Shown in pieces: positions 51,977-60,741 of a DNA stretch of 64,000 bases (the stretch's first letter is position 1; the number at the start of each line of letters is the position of its first letter). The stretch is from Chitinophaga skermanii (GTDB taxonomy: Bacteria > Bacteroidota > Bacteroidia > Chitinophagales > Chitinophagaceae), in assembly GCF_003259335.1 (NCBI RefSeq), contig NZ_QLLL01000004.1, positions 325,689 through 389,688 on the forward strand, written 5' to 3'. The notes beneath the pieces were generated by a model. The model was given only the letters and a program-made list of their open reading frames with translations. It was not told where the DNA came from and searched no databases. The translations under genes and the position numbers were made by a program.

Positions 51977-53986
51977 ATGGCCGCTTCGAAAAAAAAAGAC
52001 ACAACATCACCCCAAGTAAAACCCGATTTGCTACAACAACAGGCCATCCACGACGAACCCTTTAGGCCATTAGCCGCCGTGGAACAATTCAGTTTATTTA
52101 CCCCGCACGATATCTACCTTTTCAAAGAAGGTCGACATTTCCGGCTCTACGAGAAATTTGGCGCCCATGCCATCACCTACGAAGGGGTGCAAGGCACTTA
52201 TTTCGCTGTTTGGGCTCCCAATGCAGCTTTCGTATCGGTTATTGGCGACTTTAACGAATGGGATCCTCATCAACATACACTCTTCGTTCGTTGGGACGAA
52301 TCGGGTATCTGGGAAGGTTTTATCCCGGGCATGCTAGAACACCAGCTTTATAAGTTCTATATCCGCAGCAATAACGGCCAAGAACTCCGTAAAGCCGACC
52401 CATACGCCTTCCATGCCGAAAAAAGGCCCCATACCGCCAGCATTACCACCGGCCTCGACTATACCTGGCACGATGGTAGCTGGATGAAACACCGCCCCAA
52501 ACACAACTCGCTTCAAAGCCCGTTTAGCGTTTACGAAGTACACCTCGCCTCCTGGCGCAGACCCGATGCTTTCGACCGCGAAACTTTCTATAATTACCGC
52601 GAAATTGCCCACATGCTTGTACCTTATGTACAAGAAATGGGGTTCACACATATCGAATTATTACCCATAATGGAGCACCCGCTCGATGCATCTTGGGGCT
52701 ACCAAATCACGGGGTATTTTGCGCCCACTTCCCGCTACGGGTCGCCGCAAGACTTTATGTACTTCGTAGATTATTGCCACCAACATAACATCGGCGTATT
52801 GCTCGACTGGGTACCGTCGCATTTCCCGTACGACGATCACGGTCTCTACAAATTCGATGGGGAACATACCTACGAATATGCCGACATGCGCCGTGGGTTT
52901 CATCCCGATTGGAACAGTTATATATTCAATTACGGTCGTAGCGAGGTGAAGTCATTCTTAATTAGCAACGCCCTGTATTGGCTCGATAAATACCATATCG
53001 ATGGCTTACGCGTAGATGCTGTAGCCTCGATGATACAATTGGATTATTCGCGGGGAGAAGGGCAGTGGGAACCCAACCAATACGGTGGTAACGATCACCT
53101 AGAAGCGATCCAGTTCCTAAAAGAATTGAATACAGCGGTGTACCAGTATTTTCCCGGGGTACAAACAATTGCAGAGGAATCGTCGACCTACGATGGCATT
53201 ACAAGGCCTGTACATTTAGGCGGCGTGGGCTTTGGTATGAAGTGGATGATGGGCTGGATGAACGATACGCTGAAGTATTTTAAACGGGATGCGTTCTTCA
53301 GGAAATGGCACCAATCGGAGTTGACTTTCAGCATTATGTATGCTTTTAAAGAAAACTTCATGTTACCATTGAGCCATGATGAAGTGGTACATGGCAAATC
53401 GCCTATTCTTTATAAAATGCCGGGCGACGATTGGCAGAAATTTGCCAACGTGCGGTTATTATACGGCTATATGTTTACCCACCCGGGTACGAAGCTATTG
53501 TTTATGGGGAACGAGTTTGGCGTAACCCACGAGTGGAACGATGCTACGCAGTTGAACTGGACCTTGTTGCAGTATGAATCTCACCAGGGATTACAGCGTT
53601 ATGTAAAGGCATTGAATAACTTATACAAAGCAGAACCCAGCCTGCACACTTCCCAGTTCGACCCTTTAGGATTCCAATGGCTCAGCATTACCGATCATGA
53701 ACACAGCATCATTATTTACATCCGCAAAAGCAAACATAAAAAAGATACGCTGCTAATTGCTTTGAATATGACGCCTATAGCTCGTCATAATTACCACGTT
53801 ACCGTACCATTGGGTTGCGACTGGACAGAGATTCTCAACAGCGACGATACAGCTTATTTCGGTGGTGGCGTAATCAATAAGCAAGTAATACAACCTTCCA
53901 AAGGAGCTGCCAACGGGGTAGATTATACCATTGCCATCACCATTCCGCCGTTGGGGGTATCGATCTTAAAACCGGTAGCAGGTTAA
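51977..53986 (+). CDS. glgB: 1,4-alpha-glucan branching enzyme
   Basis: GH13 enzyme forming alpha-1,6 branches in glycogen. 669 aa. N-terminal CBM48 (TYFAVWAPNAAFVSVIGDFN), catalytic barrel with DWVPSHFPYDDHGL, WLDKYHIDGLRVDAVASM (nucleophile Asp), TIAEESSTYDGIT (acid/base Glu) and LPLSHDEVVHGKSP. C-terminal Alpha-amylase_C from about residue 560. Has an N-terminal extension of about 50 residues. Probably monocistronic, between terminators. Confidence 0.95.
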   Translation: MAASKKKDTTSPQVKPDLLQQQAIHDEPFRPLAAVEQFSLFTPHDIYLFKEGRHFRLYEKFGAHAITYEGVQGTYFAVWAPNAAFVSVIGDFNEWDPHQHTLFVRWDESGIWEGFIPGMLEHQLYKFYIRSNNGQELRKADPYAFHAEKRPHTASITTGLDYTWHDGSWMKHRPKHNSLQSPFSVYEVHLASWRRPDAFDRETFYNYREIAHMLVPYVQEMGFTHIELLPIMEHPLDASWGYQITGYFAPTSRYGSPQDFMYFVDYCHQHNIGVLLDWVPSHFPYDDHGLYKFDGEHTYEYADMRRGFHPDWNSYIFNYGRSEVKSFLISNALYWLDKYHIDGLRVDAVASMIQLDYSRGEGQWEPNQYGGNDHLEAIQFLKELNTAVYQYFPGVQTIAEESSTYDGITRPVHLGGVGFGMKWMMGWMNDTLKYFKRDAFFRKWHQSELTFSIMYAFKENFMLPLSHDEVVHGKSPILYKMPGDDWQKFANVRLLYGYMFTHPGTKLLFMGNEFGVTHEWNDATQLNWTLLQYESHQGLQRYVKALNNLYKAEPSLHTSQFDPLGFQWLSITDHEHSIIIYIRKSKHKKDTLLIALNMTPIARHNYHVTVPLGCDWTEILNSDDTAYFGGGVINKQVIQPSKGAANGVDYTIAITIPPLGVSILKPVAG

Positions 53987-54061
53987 TAAAAACCTAATTA
54001 GGTGTTAAAACTTTGAAAAAGTGGTACAATGATTGCCGTATCAAGATAAATATAGCTTGGT

Positions 54062-54223
54062 ATGAGTAACCTCTTGTATTTTATTGCCGTTGTATTCATT
54101 GTATTATGGATCGCCGGGTACTTTTTTCATGTGTTTGGGAATACGGGAGCAATTGTACATGTTTTACTTGTTATCGCTATCATTTCGCTTGTTATTAAAG
54201 TAGTTAGAAGAATTTCGTCGTAA
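54062..54223 (+). CDS. Lmo0937-family/DUF5670 small membrane protein
   Basis: 53 aa, short of most ORF cutoffs. Sequence MSNLLYFIAVVFIVLWIAGY at the start, a Gly in a turn (FGNTGA), then IVHVLLVIAIISLVIKVVRR: two transmembrane helices and a basic end, which fits the small lmo0937/DUF5670 family of envelope stress proteins. Function unknown. 75 bases after glgB stop; stop at 54223. Confidence 0.75.
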   Translation: MSNLLYFIAVVFIVLWIAGYFFHVFGNTGAIVHVLLVIAIISLVIKVVRRISS

Positions 54224-54401
54224 TCCTGCCATGTACGATGTTTCCACCAGCTTGAATAATTATTTTTCATGTCGTTAAACCTTGTTGCAGTAGGCATATC
54301 TAAATTCGCTGTGTATTGCAATAAGGATTGTTATCACAACGTTGTAGATATCTATAAAAACCATAACACCATCATCTTTATTTTTTAAAACCTTCTTTAT
54401 C

Positions 54402-55298
54402 ATGAAAAACATGTTCCGCAAGTTCGGCCTGCCCGTATTAGCTGTGGGCTTACTATCCGTTGTTTTCTACGCTTGTAGTAAAGACAACTCCGTTGGTGGA
54501 AGAGATGAAACCATCCCGGCAAACAAACAGAAAATCAGCATTTATTTAACCGACGACCCAGGCTTGTTCGACAAAGTGAATGTCGATATTAAAGCCGTGG
54601 AAGTATTGGTAGATACTTGTATGAAAGACAATGGTGATAACGACCGTTGGGGCAATGATGATCGCTGTGGTTGGGATGATGGTCGCCGTGAAGATGAATG
54701 TAAAGTATGGGATACTTTAGCAATTAGGCCGGGCGTATATGATTTGTTGACATTGAGAAACGGGGTAGATACTTTATTTGCAAATGGACCTGCACACAAA
54801 GGTTACATCATCAAAATTAGGATCACCATAGGTAACAACAATTCACTTGTGAAAAATGATGTTACTTACCCAGTGAAAACTATTACCGGTCAATCTAAAT
54901 TGATTGTAAAAGTTCGTCATAGCGAATGGGAAGAGTATACTACTGATCAAATGCGTTTATGGTTAGACTTTGACGTGAAACGTTCTATTGTTGAAGTTAA
55001 ACGCGGAACGTTTGTATTGAAACCTTACATCTTAGTATGGACGATGAAACAAACCGGTAGCTTATCTGGTAAAGTGAGTCCACGCGATGCTTATTCTATA
55101 TTATCGGTTTACAACGGTAACGATACCATGTACGCTTTACCGGGATGGGATGGATATTATAAAGTACGTGGTTTAAGAGCCGGTGATTATAACATTTTCG
55201 TGAACCCATCGAACGGGTATAACGATACTACTTTAACAGGTATTAAAGTAGAAGCCGGTAAAGAAACAAAAGTGCCCACCATTACCCTCAAAAAGTAG
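54402..55298 (+). CDS. DUF4382 domain-containing lipoprotein
   Basis: 298 aa, signal peptide with lipobox FYAC, Cys at about residue 25. From about residue 45 (KISIYLTDDPGLFDKVNVDI) is the DUF4382 domain. An unusual acidic/Arg insertion, about residues 73-100, reads DNGDNDRWGNDDRCGWDDGR and is rich in Asp with two Cys. The C-terminal quarter is a carboxypeptidase regulatory-like domain (GSLSGKVSPRDAYSIL, YYKVRGLRAGDYNIFV). It probably lies on the outer surface; role unknown. Terminator follows. Confidence 0.85.
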   Translation: MKNMFRKFGLPVLAVGLLSVVFYACSKDNSVGGRDETIPANKQKISIYLTDDPGLFDKVNVDIKAVEVLVDTCMKDNGDNDRWGNDDRCGWDDGRREDECKVWDTLAIRPGVYDLLTLRNGVDTLFANGPAHKGYIIKIRITIGNNNSLVKNDVTYPVKTITGQSKLIVKVRHSEWEEYTTDQMRLWLDFDVKRSIVEVKRGTFVLKPYILVWTMKQTGSLSGKVSPRDAYSILSVYNGNDTMYALPGWDGYYKVRGLRAGDYNIFVNPSNGYNDTTLTGIKVEAGKETKVPTITLKK

Positions 55299-55318
55299 AT
55301 ATATAAACAAAGAAAGGT

Positions 55319-55345
55319 ACAGCCACTCATACTAATGAGTGGCTT
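55319..55345 (+). terminator. Intrinsic terminator
   Basis: AGCCACTCAT and ATGAGTGGCT pair perfectly around ACTA, followed by TCTTTC. T-run is short. Confidence 0.7.
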
Positions 55346-55407
55346 CTTTCGTTATAGGAAGCAATAATTTTATAGTAAATTCGACCGAAATTTAAATCCT
55401 ATCCCAG

Positions 55408-56013
55408 ATGAAGAAAATCCTGTTGCTATTTTTAACATGCATCATGGTACAACACCTTTACGCTCAAATAGAAGGCGAACCATTAAACCAAGTAGATGGC
55501 AAAGGCTTGAAATATGGCTTTTGGATCGAGCAGATGCCCGGCGTACGTGGAGAGAAAAGTTTTAGTTGGGAAGGGCGCTATAGAGATGGTAAGAAGAACG
55601 GGGTGTGGAAGAAGTATACCAACTCCGGCGACTTAAAATGTTCCGAAACATTCAAGAACGACATGCTAGATGGTCCTGCAAAATATTATAACCACGATGG
55701 GAAAGTTGTTACAGAAGGTTCTTACCTCGCCATTACGCAAGCCAGCACAACGGATTCCGTGCGCATGGTAGATCCCCAAACCGGCGTAGTGTCCTGGCAA
55801 CCAGTACCCGTACAAGTAGAAAGTGTGAAAAATGGACTCTGGACCGTGTACGACGACGAAGGTAAAAACCCTATCCGCGAATATTACAAAAGAGGCGAGC
55901 TAGCACCTGAAGGCATGCCCAACATCCAAGATACTACACCTACCTCTTCCACACCTAAACAAAAAGCATTGCCTCACGAAATGGCAGCGCCCGGTAAAAA
56001 GAAGAAAGGCTAA
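55408..56013 (+). CDS. MORN-like repeat (YwqK/toxin-antitoxin type) secreted protein
   Basis: 201 aa, signal peptide residues 1-20 (ending LYAQ). Repeats of the MORN_2 type: GKGLKYGFWIE..., FSWEGRYRDGKKNGVWKKYT, SETFKNDMLDGPAKYYN, then GLWTVYDDEGKNPIREYY. Database entries of this type are often labelled antitoxin YwqK, but here a signal peptide makes envelope location more likely. C-terminal 35 residues are Pro/Thr-rich. Stand-alone gene with terminator at its end. Confidence 0.8.
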   Translation: MKKILLLFLTCIMVQHLYAQIEGEPLNQVDGKGLKYGFWIEQMPGVRGEKSFSWEGRYRDGKKNGVWKKYTNSGDLKCSETFKNDMLDGPAKYYNHDGKVVTEGSYLAITQASTTDSVRMVDPQTGVVSWQPVPVQVESVKNGLWTVYDDEGKNPIREYYKRGELAPEGMPNIQDTTPTSSTPKQKALPHEMAAPGKKKKG

Positions 56014-56019
56014 ATACTT

Positions 56020-56045
56020 CGTGGTTTACAATAGCCACGATTTTT
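56020..56045 (+). terminator. Intrinsic terminator
   Basis: CGTGG and CCACG with a 10-base loop, followed by ATTTTTC. Short stem. Confidence 0.6.
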
Positions 56046-56324
56046 CTTGTAAAAAACGCTGGAACCTTCTTTTATAGAGGGTTTCAGTAATTTAAATTCA
56101 ACAGCTAATAACAAGCTTATTTACGTCAATAATAGCAAAAAATTCCTCGAATTCTTCCCCTGTTAAGTGCGTGAAACAGTGCGACCCCGTAAAATTATAT
56201 GCCACTTTTAGACGCTGCAAATATGAGTGCTTGTGCTGTTTTTATAACCAGCATATACTACTGAAAAAGCAGCCCTGTTATTAGTTTTATCATGTAACCG
56301 GCCTTTGTAGTACTAGCAAAAGAA

Positions 56325-56405
56325 GTTGCGTCGCACGCTTTTGCTGTAGTGGCTATATTGAGCTTCGCCCCAATAACGCTCACATGCACAAGCGTGCGAC
56401 GCAAC
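56325..56405. repeat. 81-bp element with perfect 16-bp inverted ends
   Basis: GTTGCGTCGCACGCTT (56325-56340) and its perfect reverse complement AAGCGTGCGACGCAAC (56390-56405) flank a 49-base interior. The arms are GC-rich in an AT-rich gap without ORFs. It is probably a REP/MITE-like palindromic unit; no transposase is nearby. The rest of the gap 56046-56437 shows nothing else. Confidence 0.7.
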
Positions 56406-56437
56406 TATGGCTACATAAAAAATACAAACGCCGGCTA

Positions 56438-57649
56438 TCAACTAATTAACCAACGCTCGTAATAATCTTGGATCGATTTGAAGTAAAAGGTAATGAGCCC
56501 GGCGATGAATAATACCGAAGCGAATACGTATAAATTCGGGAAGTAAATAATGATCGTAATAAGAATCAGCACAACCCGCACATATTCCAAGTAAAACACC
56601 CAAACCCGTTGCTCTAACATGGCACCTGTATTTACCAAGCTGGTGAGAATGAAAACGACTACCAACCAATTCAATAACACCGGCATTTCCTCGCTGAATA
56701 AAGTGGCGAAAAACAAGAGGGCAATACTTAACCCCGTTTGCGCAAAAATGTACACCCTTTGTAGTTTCGTATATGGCGCAGAAGTAAGCGGTCCGGTCAA
56801 CCAGCGCTTCTCCAAAATAGGTCGAATGTTCTCATCCACCTTATCCGGTTTGCCGAATACGACCTTTAGTTTTTCGCCGAAACCCTTGGTACGTTTGCAA
56901 GATACATACAGTTCTAAAATGAAATGGAAGTGCTGCCACAAGAAGCTATAACTATTAATCGGCTTTGTTAAACCATAGCGGCAAGGTTCATCTTCCTTGG
57001 CAAACGTGCCGAAAAGTTTATCCCAAATAATGAAAACATCACCATAGTTTTTATCCAAATACTGCTCGTTACTCGAGTGATGCACACGGTGGTGCGAAGG
57101 CGTAACAAATATATACTCCAACCAGCCTAATTTCCCAATGGTACGCGTATGAATGAAGAAAGGGTACACCCCGTGTATAAGCAACATCACGGAAATCATA
57201 TACGGCGAAAATCCCATCAAAGGCAAAAAGGCCCAGAAAATAGAACGCGCAAATGCCTGGAATACCGTAATCCGCGCTGCTACCGTGTAGTTAAAATCCT
57301 CGCTCTGGTGATGTACCACGTGGGCTGCCCATAATATGTTCACTTCATGACCAAAACGGTGATACCAATACCAAATAAAATCCGTGAAAAGAAACAAAGC
57401 AAACCAGGTAACCACGTTATTCGGGATGTGAAAAAATGCCCAATGTTCGTAGATGTACTTAAATACAAAGAAAAATAAGCCTGTTGTAAAAATGTCGAGC
57501 AAGCGCTCTGCAATACCTGCGTTCATGTTGGCTATCGATTCGGCAAACGTAAAGTAGTTCTTGCCCTTGAACCGTGATAATAAATATTCTCCGCCTATAA
57601 AGAAGAGAAAACCAAAAATAGAGAATGCAATTAGGTTGAGTGGTGGCAT
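56438..57649 (-). CDS. Sterol desaturase/fatty acid hydroxylase family protein
   Basis: Membrane di-iron oxygenase, 403 aa. The family histidine boxes are present: WYHRFGHEVN (HxxxH), AAHVVHHQSEDFN (HxxHH) and SHHRVHHSSN (HxxHH). At least four transmembrane helices precede and follow them. The C-terminal 110 residues are extra helices after the catalytic domain. Substrate unknown; Bacteroidota homologues act on lipids or carotenoids. Monocistronic, with a TATATTTG -7 box just upstream. Confidence 0.92.
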   Translation of the reverse strand: MPPLNLIAFSIFGFLFFIGGEYLLSRFKGKNYFTFAESIANMNAGIAERLLDIFTTGLFFFVFKYIYEHWAFFHIPNNVVTWFALFLFTDFIWYWYHRFGHEVNILWAAHVVHHQSEDFNYTVAARITVFQAFARSIFWAFLPLMGFSPYMISVMLLIHGVYPFFIHTRTIGKLGWLEYIFVTPSHHRVHHSSNEQYLDKNYGDVFIIWDKLFGTFAKEDEPCRYGLTKPINSYSFLWQHFHFILELYVSCKRTKGFGEKLKVVFGKPDKVDENIRPILEKRWLTGPLTSAPYTKLQRVYIFAQTGLSIALLFFATLFSEEMPVLLNWLVVVFILTSLVNTGAMLEQRVWVFYLEYVRVVLILITIIIYFPNLYVFASVLFIAGLITFYFKSIQDYYERWLIS

Positions 57650-57662
57650 AACAATATATTTA

Positions 57663-57712
57663 GTCTATCTGTTTAGTAGACAAATATATAGTTTTCAATC
57701 TTTCACAGCTAA
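57663..57712 (-). promoter_or_regulatory. Sterol desaturase promoter
   Basis: On the minus strand TATATTTG (57681-57688), a perfect -7 box, is followed by GTCTA/TAGAC inverted repeat (57663-57681) at the start of transcription. A good -33 is not evident. Confidence 0.45.
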
Positions 57713-57741
57713 TTTTTTTTATGAATGTAAGAGGGCATAAA

Positions 57742-57766
57742 AAAGGCCCCTGGGAGAGAGGCCTTT
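57742..57766 (-). terminator. Intrinsic terminator
   Basis: AAAGGCC and GGCCTTT pair around 11 bases; on the minus strand a T-run follows. It ends the gene at 57775-58101. Confidence 0.75.
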
Positions 57767-57774
57767 AAGAAGTT

Positions 57775-58101
57775 TTATCTAGAAACGAGCGACTTGTTAA
57801 TCTCTATTTCAATTAAGCAAAGCAACTGGTATTCATCATCATGTGCTACATTTTCAAACCCACGCCATAATATAGGCTGCCCAGGTGATGCATGCTTGTG
57901 ATGAATGAAAAAGCGCTTGTTCATAAATCCATTGTTACCGCTTAGCGTGGCTTCATCGAAGAAAACGTCGCACACTAAGGTGGCTTCGCCCGCTTTGGGA
58001 ATTAATTCATATTCAACGCGTGCAGCGCACGCGGGAGATGCTACTACATGTTTGGCTTGTGGTAATAGCGTGTAATTGACTGTAACTGTTCCTTTGATCA
58101 T
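57775..58101 (-). CDS. Hypothetical protein, 108 aa
   Basis: No family recognised. Soluble, with no signal peptide. Sequence is beta-rich (GTVTVNYTLLPQAKHVVASP, ATLVCDVFFDEATLSG), ending in a short helix. It lies 17 bases downstream of the larger hypothetical gene 58119-59129 on the same strand, so it is likely co-transcribed. Cys at three positions without a motif. Confidence 0.6.
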   Translation of the reverse strand: MIKGTVTVNYTLLPQAKHVVASPACAARVEYELIPKAGEATLVCDVFFDEATLSGNNGFMNKRFFIHHKHASPGQPILWRGFENVAHDDEYQLLCLIEIEINKSLVSR

Positions 58102-58118
58102 GCTGTTGTGCTACCTGG

Positions 58119-59129
58119 CTACTTGTTTTTCTTATTCGGCGTCGTCGTTTTCTTGGGTGCAGGTTTCTTGTTGCCCGGCGTTTCCATAAAATCATCCTCC
58201 GCTTGTATGTTCTTGATTTGTTTCTTTTTAAAGTCAACCGGTTTTTCATACGGTACTTCGCCCAGCTTTACTTTCGTATCGAAAGGCTTTTCTATATGCA
58301 CCCATTTGCCCGCTTTCCATTTAAACCCTTCGTAATCCAAATCGGGCACGTAGGTATACAGCTTTTCCTTCTCATTGTCTTCCGGGATAAGGTGGTCGTA
58401 TACAATCATGCCTAACTCCGTATTGTAGTTTAAGCCCACGTTTGCTTCTTTCTTGTACTCGATAATAAAGCGGTTACGGGTTGGTTTGCGCACGGTATCT
58501 TCCGCGAAACTAAACATGGGGGCACCAAAGATAGGTTCGCCGTTGGCTCCGTCGAAACTAATCATTTCAACCAGTTTCTTTTGTGAACGGATGTTGTTAC
58601 CGTCCCAGCCAAAGAGGGTATAATATTGCTTATTGAAGTATTGTTGTTGCACAATTTTGTAGTACAAACAGCCGTACCATGCTTTGTTGCTGGTAACGGT
58701 GTCTTTGTTCACGATAAAATCCGACATATCAATCAACGGGAACAGTTTCAATTCCCCGTCTTTCGTATTCATCTGTACAGCGCCAAAATGCCTGTACGTG
58801 CCATTGTCTTTCGCTAATGCCCACGAAAAGATGCGGAAAGTACTATCGCTAGGGTATAAGATCGATACAGTTTTTACGCTATCGAGCTGGAAGTAGAAAG
58901 AGTTTTTAATTTTAAGGGTACGTACGAGGGCCGGGATGAAGGCGTCATTCGCATCGATACGGTCTTCCATATTTACCCCGTTTACCAATGTATAGCTGAG
59001 GGCTTGCAAGGTATCTTGGTGTTGCCTAAGGGCTGCACGGTTGGCGGCTGTTATCCGTTGTGCTTGCAGTGGATAGGTAGAAACAAATAAAATGAATACT
59101 AATAGCAATATTTTCTTGGAACACATCAT
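58119..59129 (-). CDS. Hypothetical secreted protein, 336 aa
   Basis: No family recognised. Start at the ATG at 59129 (or 59126) gives signal peptide with the hydrophobic core KILLLVFILFVSTYPLQAQ; the frame is open upstream to 59210 but those residues lack sense. The mature protein is beta-rich with Tyr/Asp (YYTLFGWDGNNIRSQKKLVE, EYKKEANVGLNYNTELGMIV). The C-terminal about 35 residues are a Lys/Pro/Thr-rich tail (KKPAPKKTTTPNKKNK). It is probably a periplasmic or surface protein; co-transcribed with the 108-aa gene. Confidence 0.65.
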   Translation of the reverse strand: MMCSKKILLLVFILFVSTYPLQAQRITAANRAALRQHQDTLQALSYTLVNGVNMEDRIDANDAFIPALVRTLKIKNSFYFQLDSVKTVSILYPSDSTFRIFSWALAKDNGTYRHFGAVQMNTKDGELKLFPLIDMSDFIVNKDTVTSNKAWYGCLYYKIVQQQYFNKQYYTLFGWDGNNIRSQKKLVEMISFDGANGEPIFGAPMFSFAEDTVRKPTRNRFIIEYKKEANVGLNYNTELGMIVYDHLIPEDNEKEKLYTYVPDLDYEGFKWKAGKWVHIEKPFDTKVKLGEVPYEKPVDFKKKQIKNIQAEDDFMETPGNKKPAPKKTTTPNKKNK

Positions 59130-59203
59130 ACGTGTAAAATAAAGATTTTCGAACAATAGGGATAAGGCTTTAACGTAAAATAGTGGTGGGTATTGTATAA
59201 AAA

Positions 59204-59227
59204 AGCCCACCTACTGAAAGATGGGCT
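59204..59227 (-). terminator. Intrinsic terminator of the GT2 operon
   Basis: AGCCCA and TGGGCT pair around a 12-base loop, with a run of T on the minus strand. It ends the pyrC-like-DUF4199-GT2 transcript. Confidence 0.7.
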
Positions 59228-59252
59228 GTAAATATAGTAGGAACGAAGGGGG

Positions 59253-60209
59253 TTATGCCTTGTTCGCGTTGTCTAATTTTTCTTCTATTAAGTAAGTATT
59301 CCGATCCGCCGCGTTTCTCGTTACTAACTCGGCTATAAAGCCTGTCAAGAATAACTGCGAACCAATAATCATGATCAACAAGGCCAAATAGAATATCGGG
59401 CGCTCCGTCATTTTATACTGGTCGTGGAAGATCTTCTCAAATGCTAAGTAAAATGCAATACCGAATCCTACAAAGAAGAATAACGATCCCAAAGCTCCAA
59501 AGAAGTGCATCGGGCGCTTCCCGAATTTACCAACGAACATGATCGATGCTAAATCCAAGAACCCGTTAATAAATCTCTCCAAGCCAAATTTCGTTACGCC
59601 ATACTTGCGGGCACGGTGCTCTACTACTTTCTCACCAATCTTTCTAAAGCCTGCCCACTTAGCAATCACGGGAATATAACGGTGCATCTCGCCGTATACT
59701 TCAATGGATTTCACCACTTTCTTCTTATACGATTTCAATCCACAGTTAAAGTCATGCAAGTAAATGCCGCTCATTTTCGTCGTAGCCCAGTTAAAGAACT
59801 TCGACGGAATGGTTTTCATGATCGGGTCGTAGCGCTTCTTCTTCCAACCACTCACTAAATCGTAGCCATCCACTACAATCATGTTGTATAAGCCCGGGAT
59901 TTCATCAGGACTATCCTGCAAATCGGCATCCATGGTAATCACCACGTCGCCCTGTGCAGCACGGAAGCCTTCGCTTAAAGCGGCCGACTTACCATAGTTG
60001 CGTTGGAACCTAATTCCTTTGATGCAATGATTTTCAGCAGCCAAGCGTTCGATCACAGCCCAAGATTCGTCGGTACTGCCATCGTCAACCATCCATACTT
60101 CGTAGGTGTATTTATTGTCGTCCATCACCCGCTTGATCCAAGCGGCGAGTTCCGGTAGTGATTCTTCTTCGTTTTTTAAGGGAACGATAACGGATATGTT
60201 GATGCTCAT
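59253..60209 (-). CDS. Glycosyltransferase family 2 (polyprenyl-phosphate glycosyltransferase-like)
   Basis: 318 aa. The GT-A domain has SVIVPLKNEEESLPELAAW, VWMVDDGSTDESW and VITMDADLQDSPDEIPGL (DxD-like), a set typical of DPM1/ArnC/GtrB enzymes, with two C-terminal membrane helices (HFFGALGSLFFFVGFGIAF, FYLALLIMIIGSQLFLTGFI). Probably transfers a sugar to undecaprenyl phosphate. It is last in an operon with DUF4199 and a dihydroorotase-like gene. Confidence 0.92.
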   Translation of the reverse strand: MSINISVIVPLKNEEESLPELAAWIKRVMDDNKYTYEVWMVDDGSTDESWAVIERLAAENHCIKGIRFQRNYGKSAALSEGFRAAQGDVVITMDADLQDSPDEIPGLYNMIVVDGYDLVSGWKKKRYDPIMKTIPSKFFNWATTKMSGIYLHDFNCGLKSYKKKVVKSIEVYGEMHRYIPVIAKWAGFRKIGEKVVEHRARKYGVTKFGLERFINGFLDLASIMFVGKFGKRPMHFFGALGSLFFFVGFGIAFYLAFEKIFHDQYKMTERPIFYLALLIMIIGSQLFLTGFIAELVTRNAADRNTYLIEEKLDNANKA

Positions 60210-60225
60210 TGCTAAAGCTGGTTAA

Positions 60226-60738
60226 TTATTTTTTAGAAGATGAAATGTTACTGTTCTTGGTTACCATAGCAGCCAAGGCCGATGATACACCACCAATGAT
60301 AAGCATGGGCAATAACGCACCCGCTAACAAAAACGGTATAAATTGTGCCGATACGTGTTCTTGTTGTTCCTTCAAAGCGTCGTCCGACATTTCCGTGGTA
60401 GCAGGCGTACTCGCATTTGCTTGCGCCGCCTCGTTCATGATCTTTGTTTTCAAGGTAGGGGAAAGCGTTACACACGCCATCACGAAGGCCAAGAATATAA
60501 CAATGATCACGGCTGTAGTACGGAAACCATTGGAGAACAATTCGCCGAAGGTGGCTTTCCCATTCACTTTTACATATTGCATGCACGACATGAAAATACC
60601 GCCGGCCATTACAAGGATGAAGGCCCATTTAAAGGCGCCTGCATTTTCTTGGGACTCCAAGAAGTAAAAAATAGAAAACAAGATAGCAGCCACTAATGCC
60701 GCACCCAGCCCAAATTTTATATGTACTTTACTTTTCAT
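60226..60738 (-). CDS. DUF4199 domain-containing membrane protein
   Basis: 170 aa, four transmembrane helices (LGAALVAAILFSIFYFLE, WAFILVMAGGIFMSCMQYV, FRTTAVIIVIFLAFVMACVT and LLAGALLPMLIIGGVSSALA). The short periplasmic stretch between helices 3 and 4 carries an Ala/Thr-rich loop. DUF4199 is a Bacteroidota-specific membrane family, usually found beside GT2 genes as here, with no function known. 3 bases downstream of the dihydroorotase-like gene, 16 bases upstream of GT2. Confidence 0.85.
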   Translation of the reverse strand: MKSKVHIKFGLGAALVAAILFSIFYFLESQENAGAFKWAFILVMAGGIFMSCMQYVKVNGKATFGELFSNGFRTTAVIIVIFLAFVMACVTLSPTLKTKIMNEAAQANASTPATTEMSDDALKEQQEHVSAQFIPFLLAGALLPMLIIGGVSSALAAMVTKNSNISSSKK

Positions 60739-60741
60739 GGC

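Noticed and set aside
54127-54321. 64-aa minus-strand frame after glgB
   Set aside because: It is the shadow of the small two-helix membrane protein gene on the plus strand at 54062-54223.
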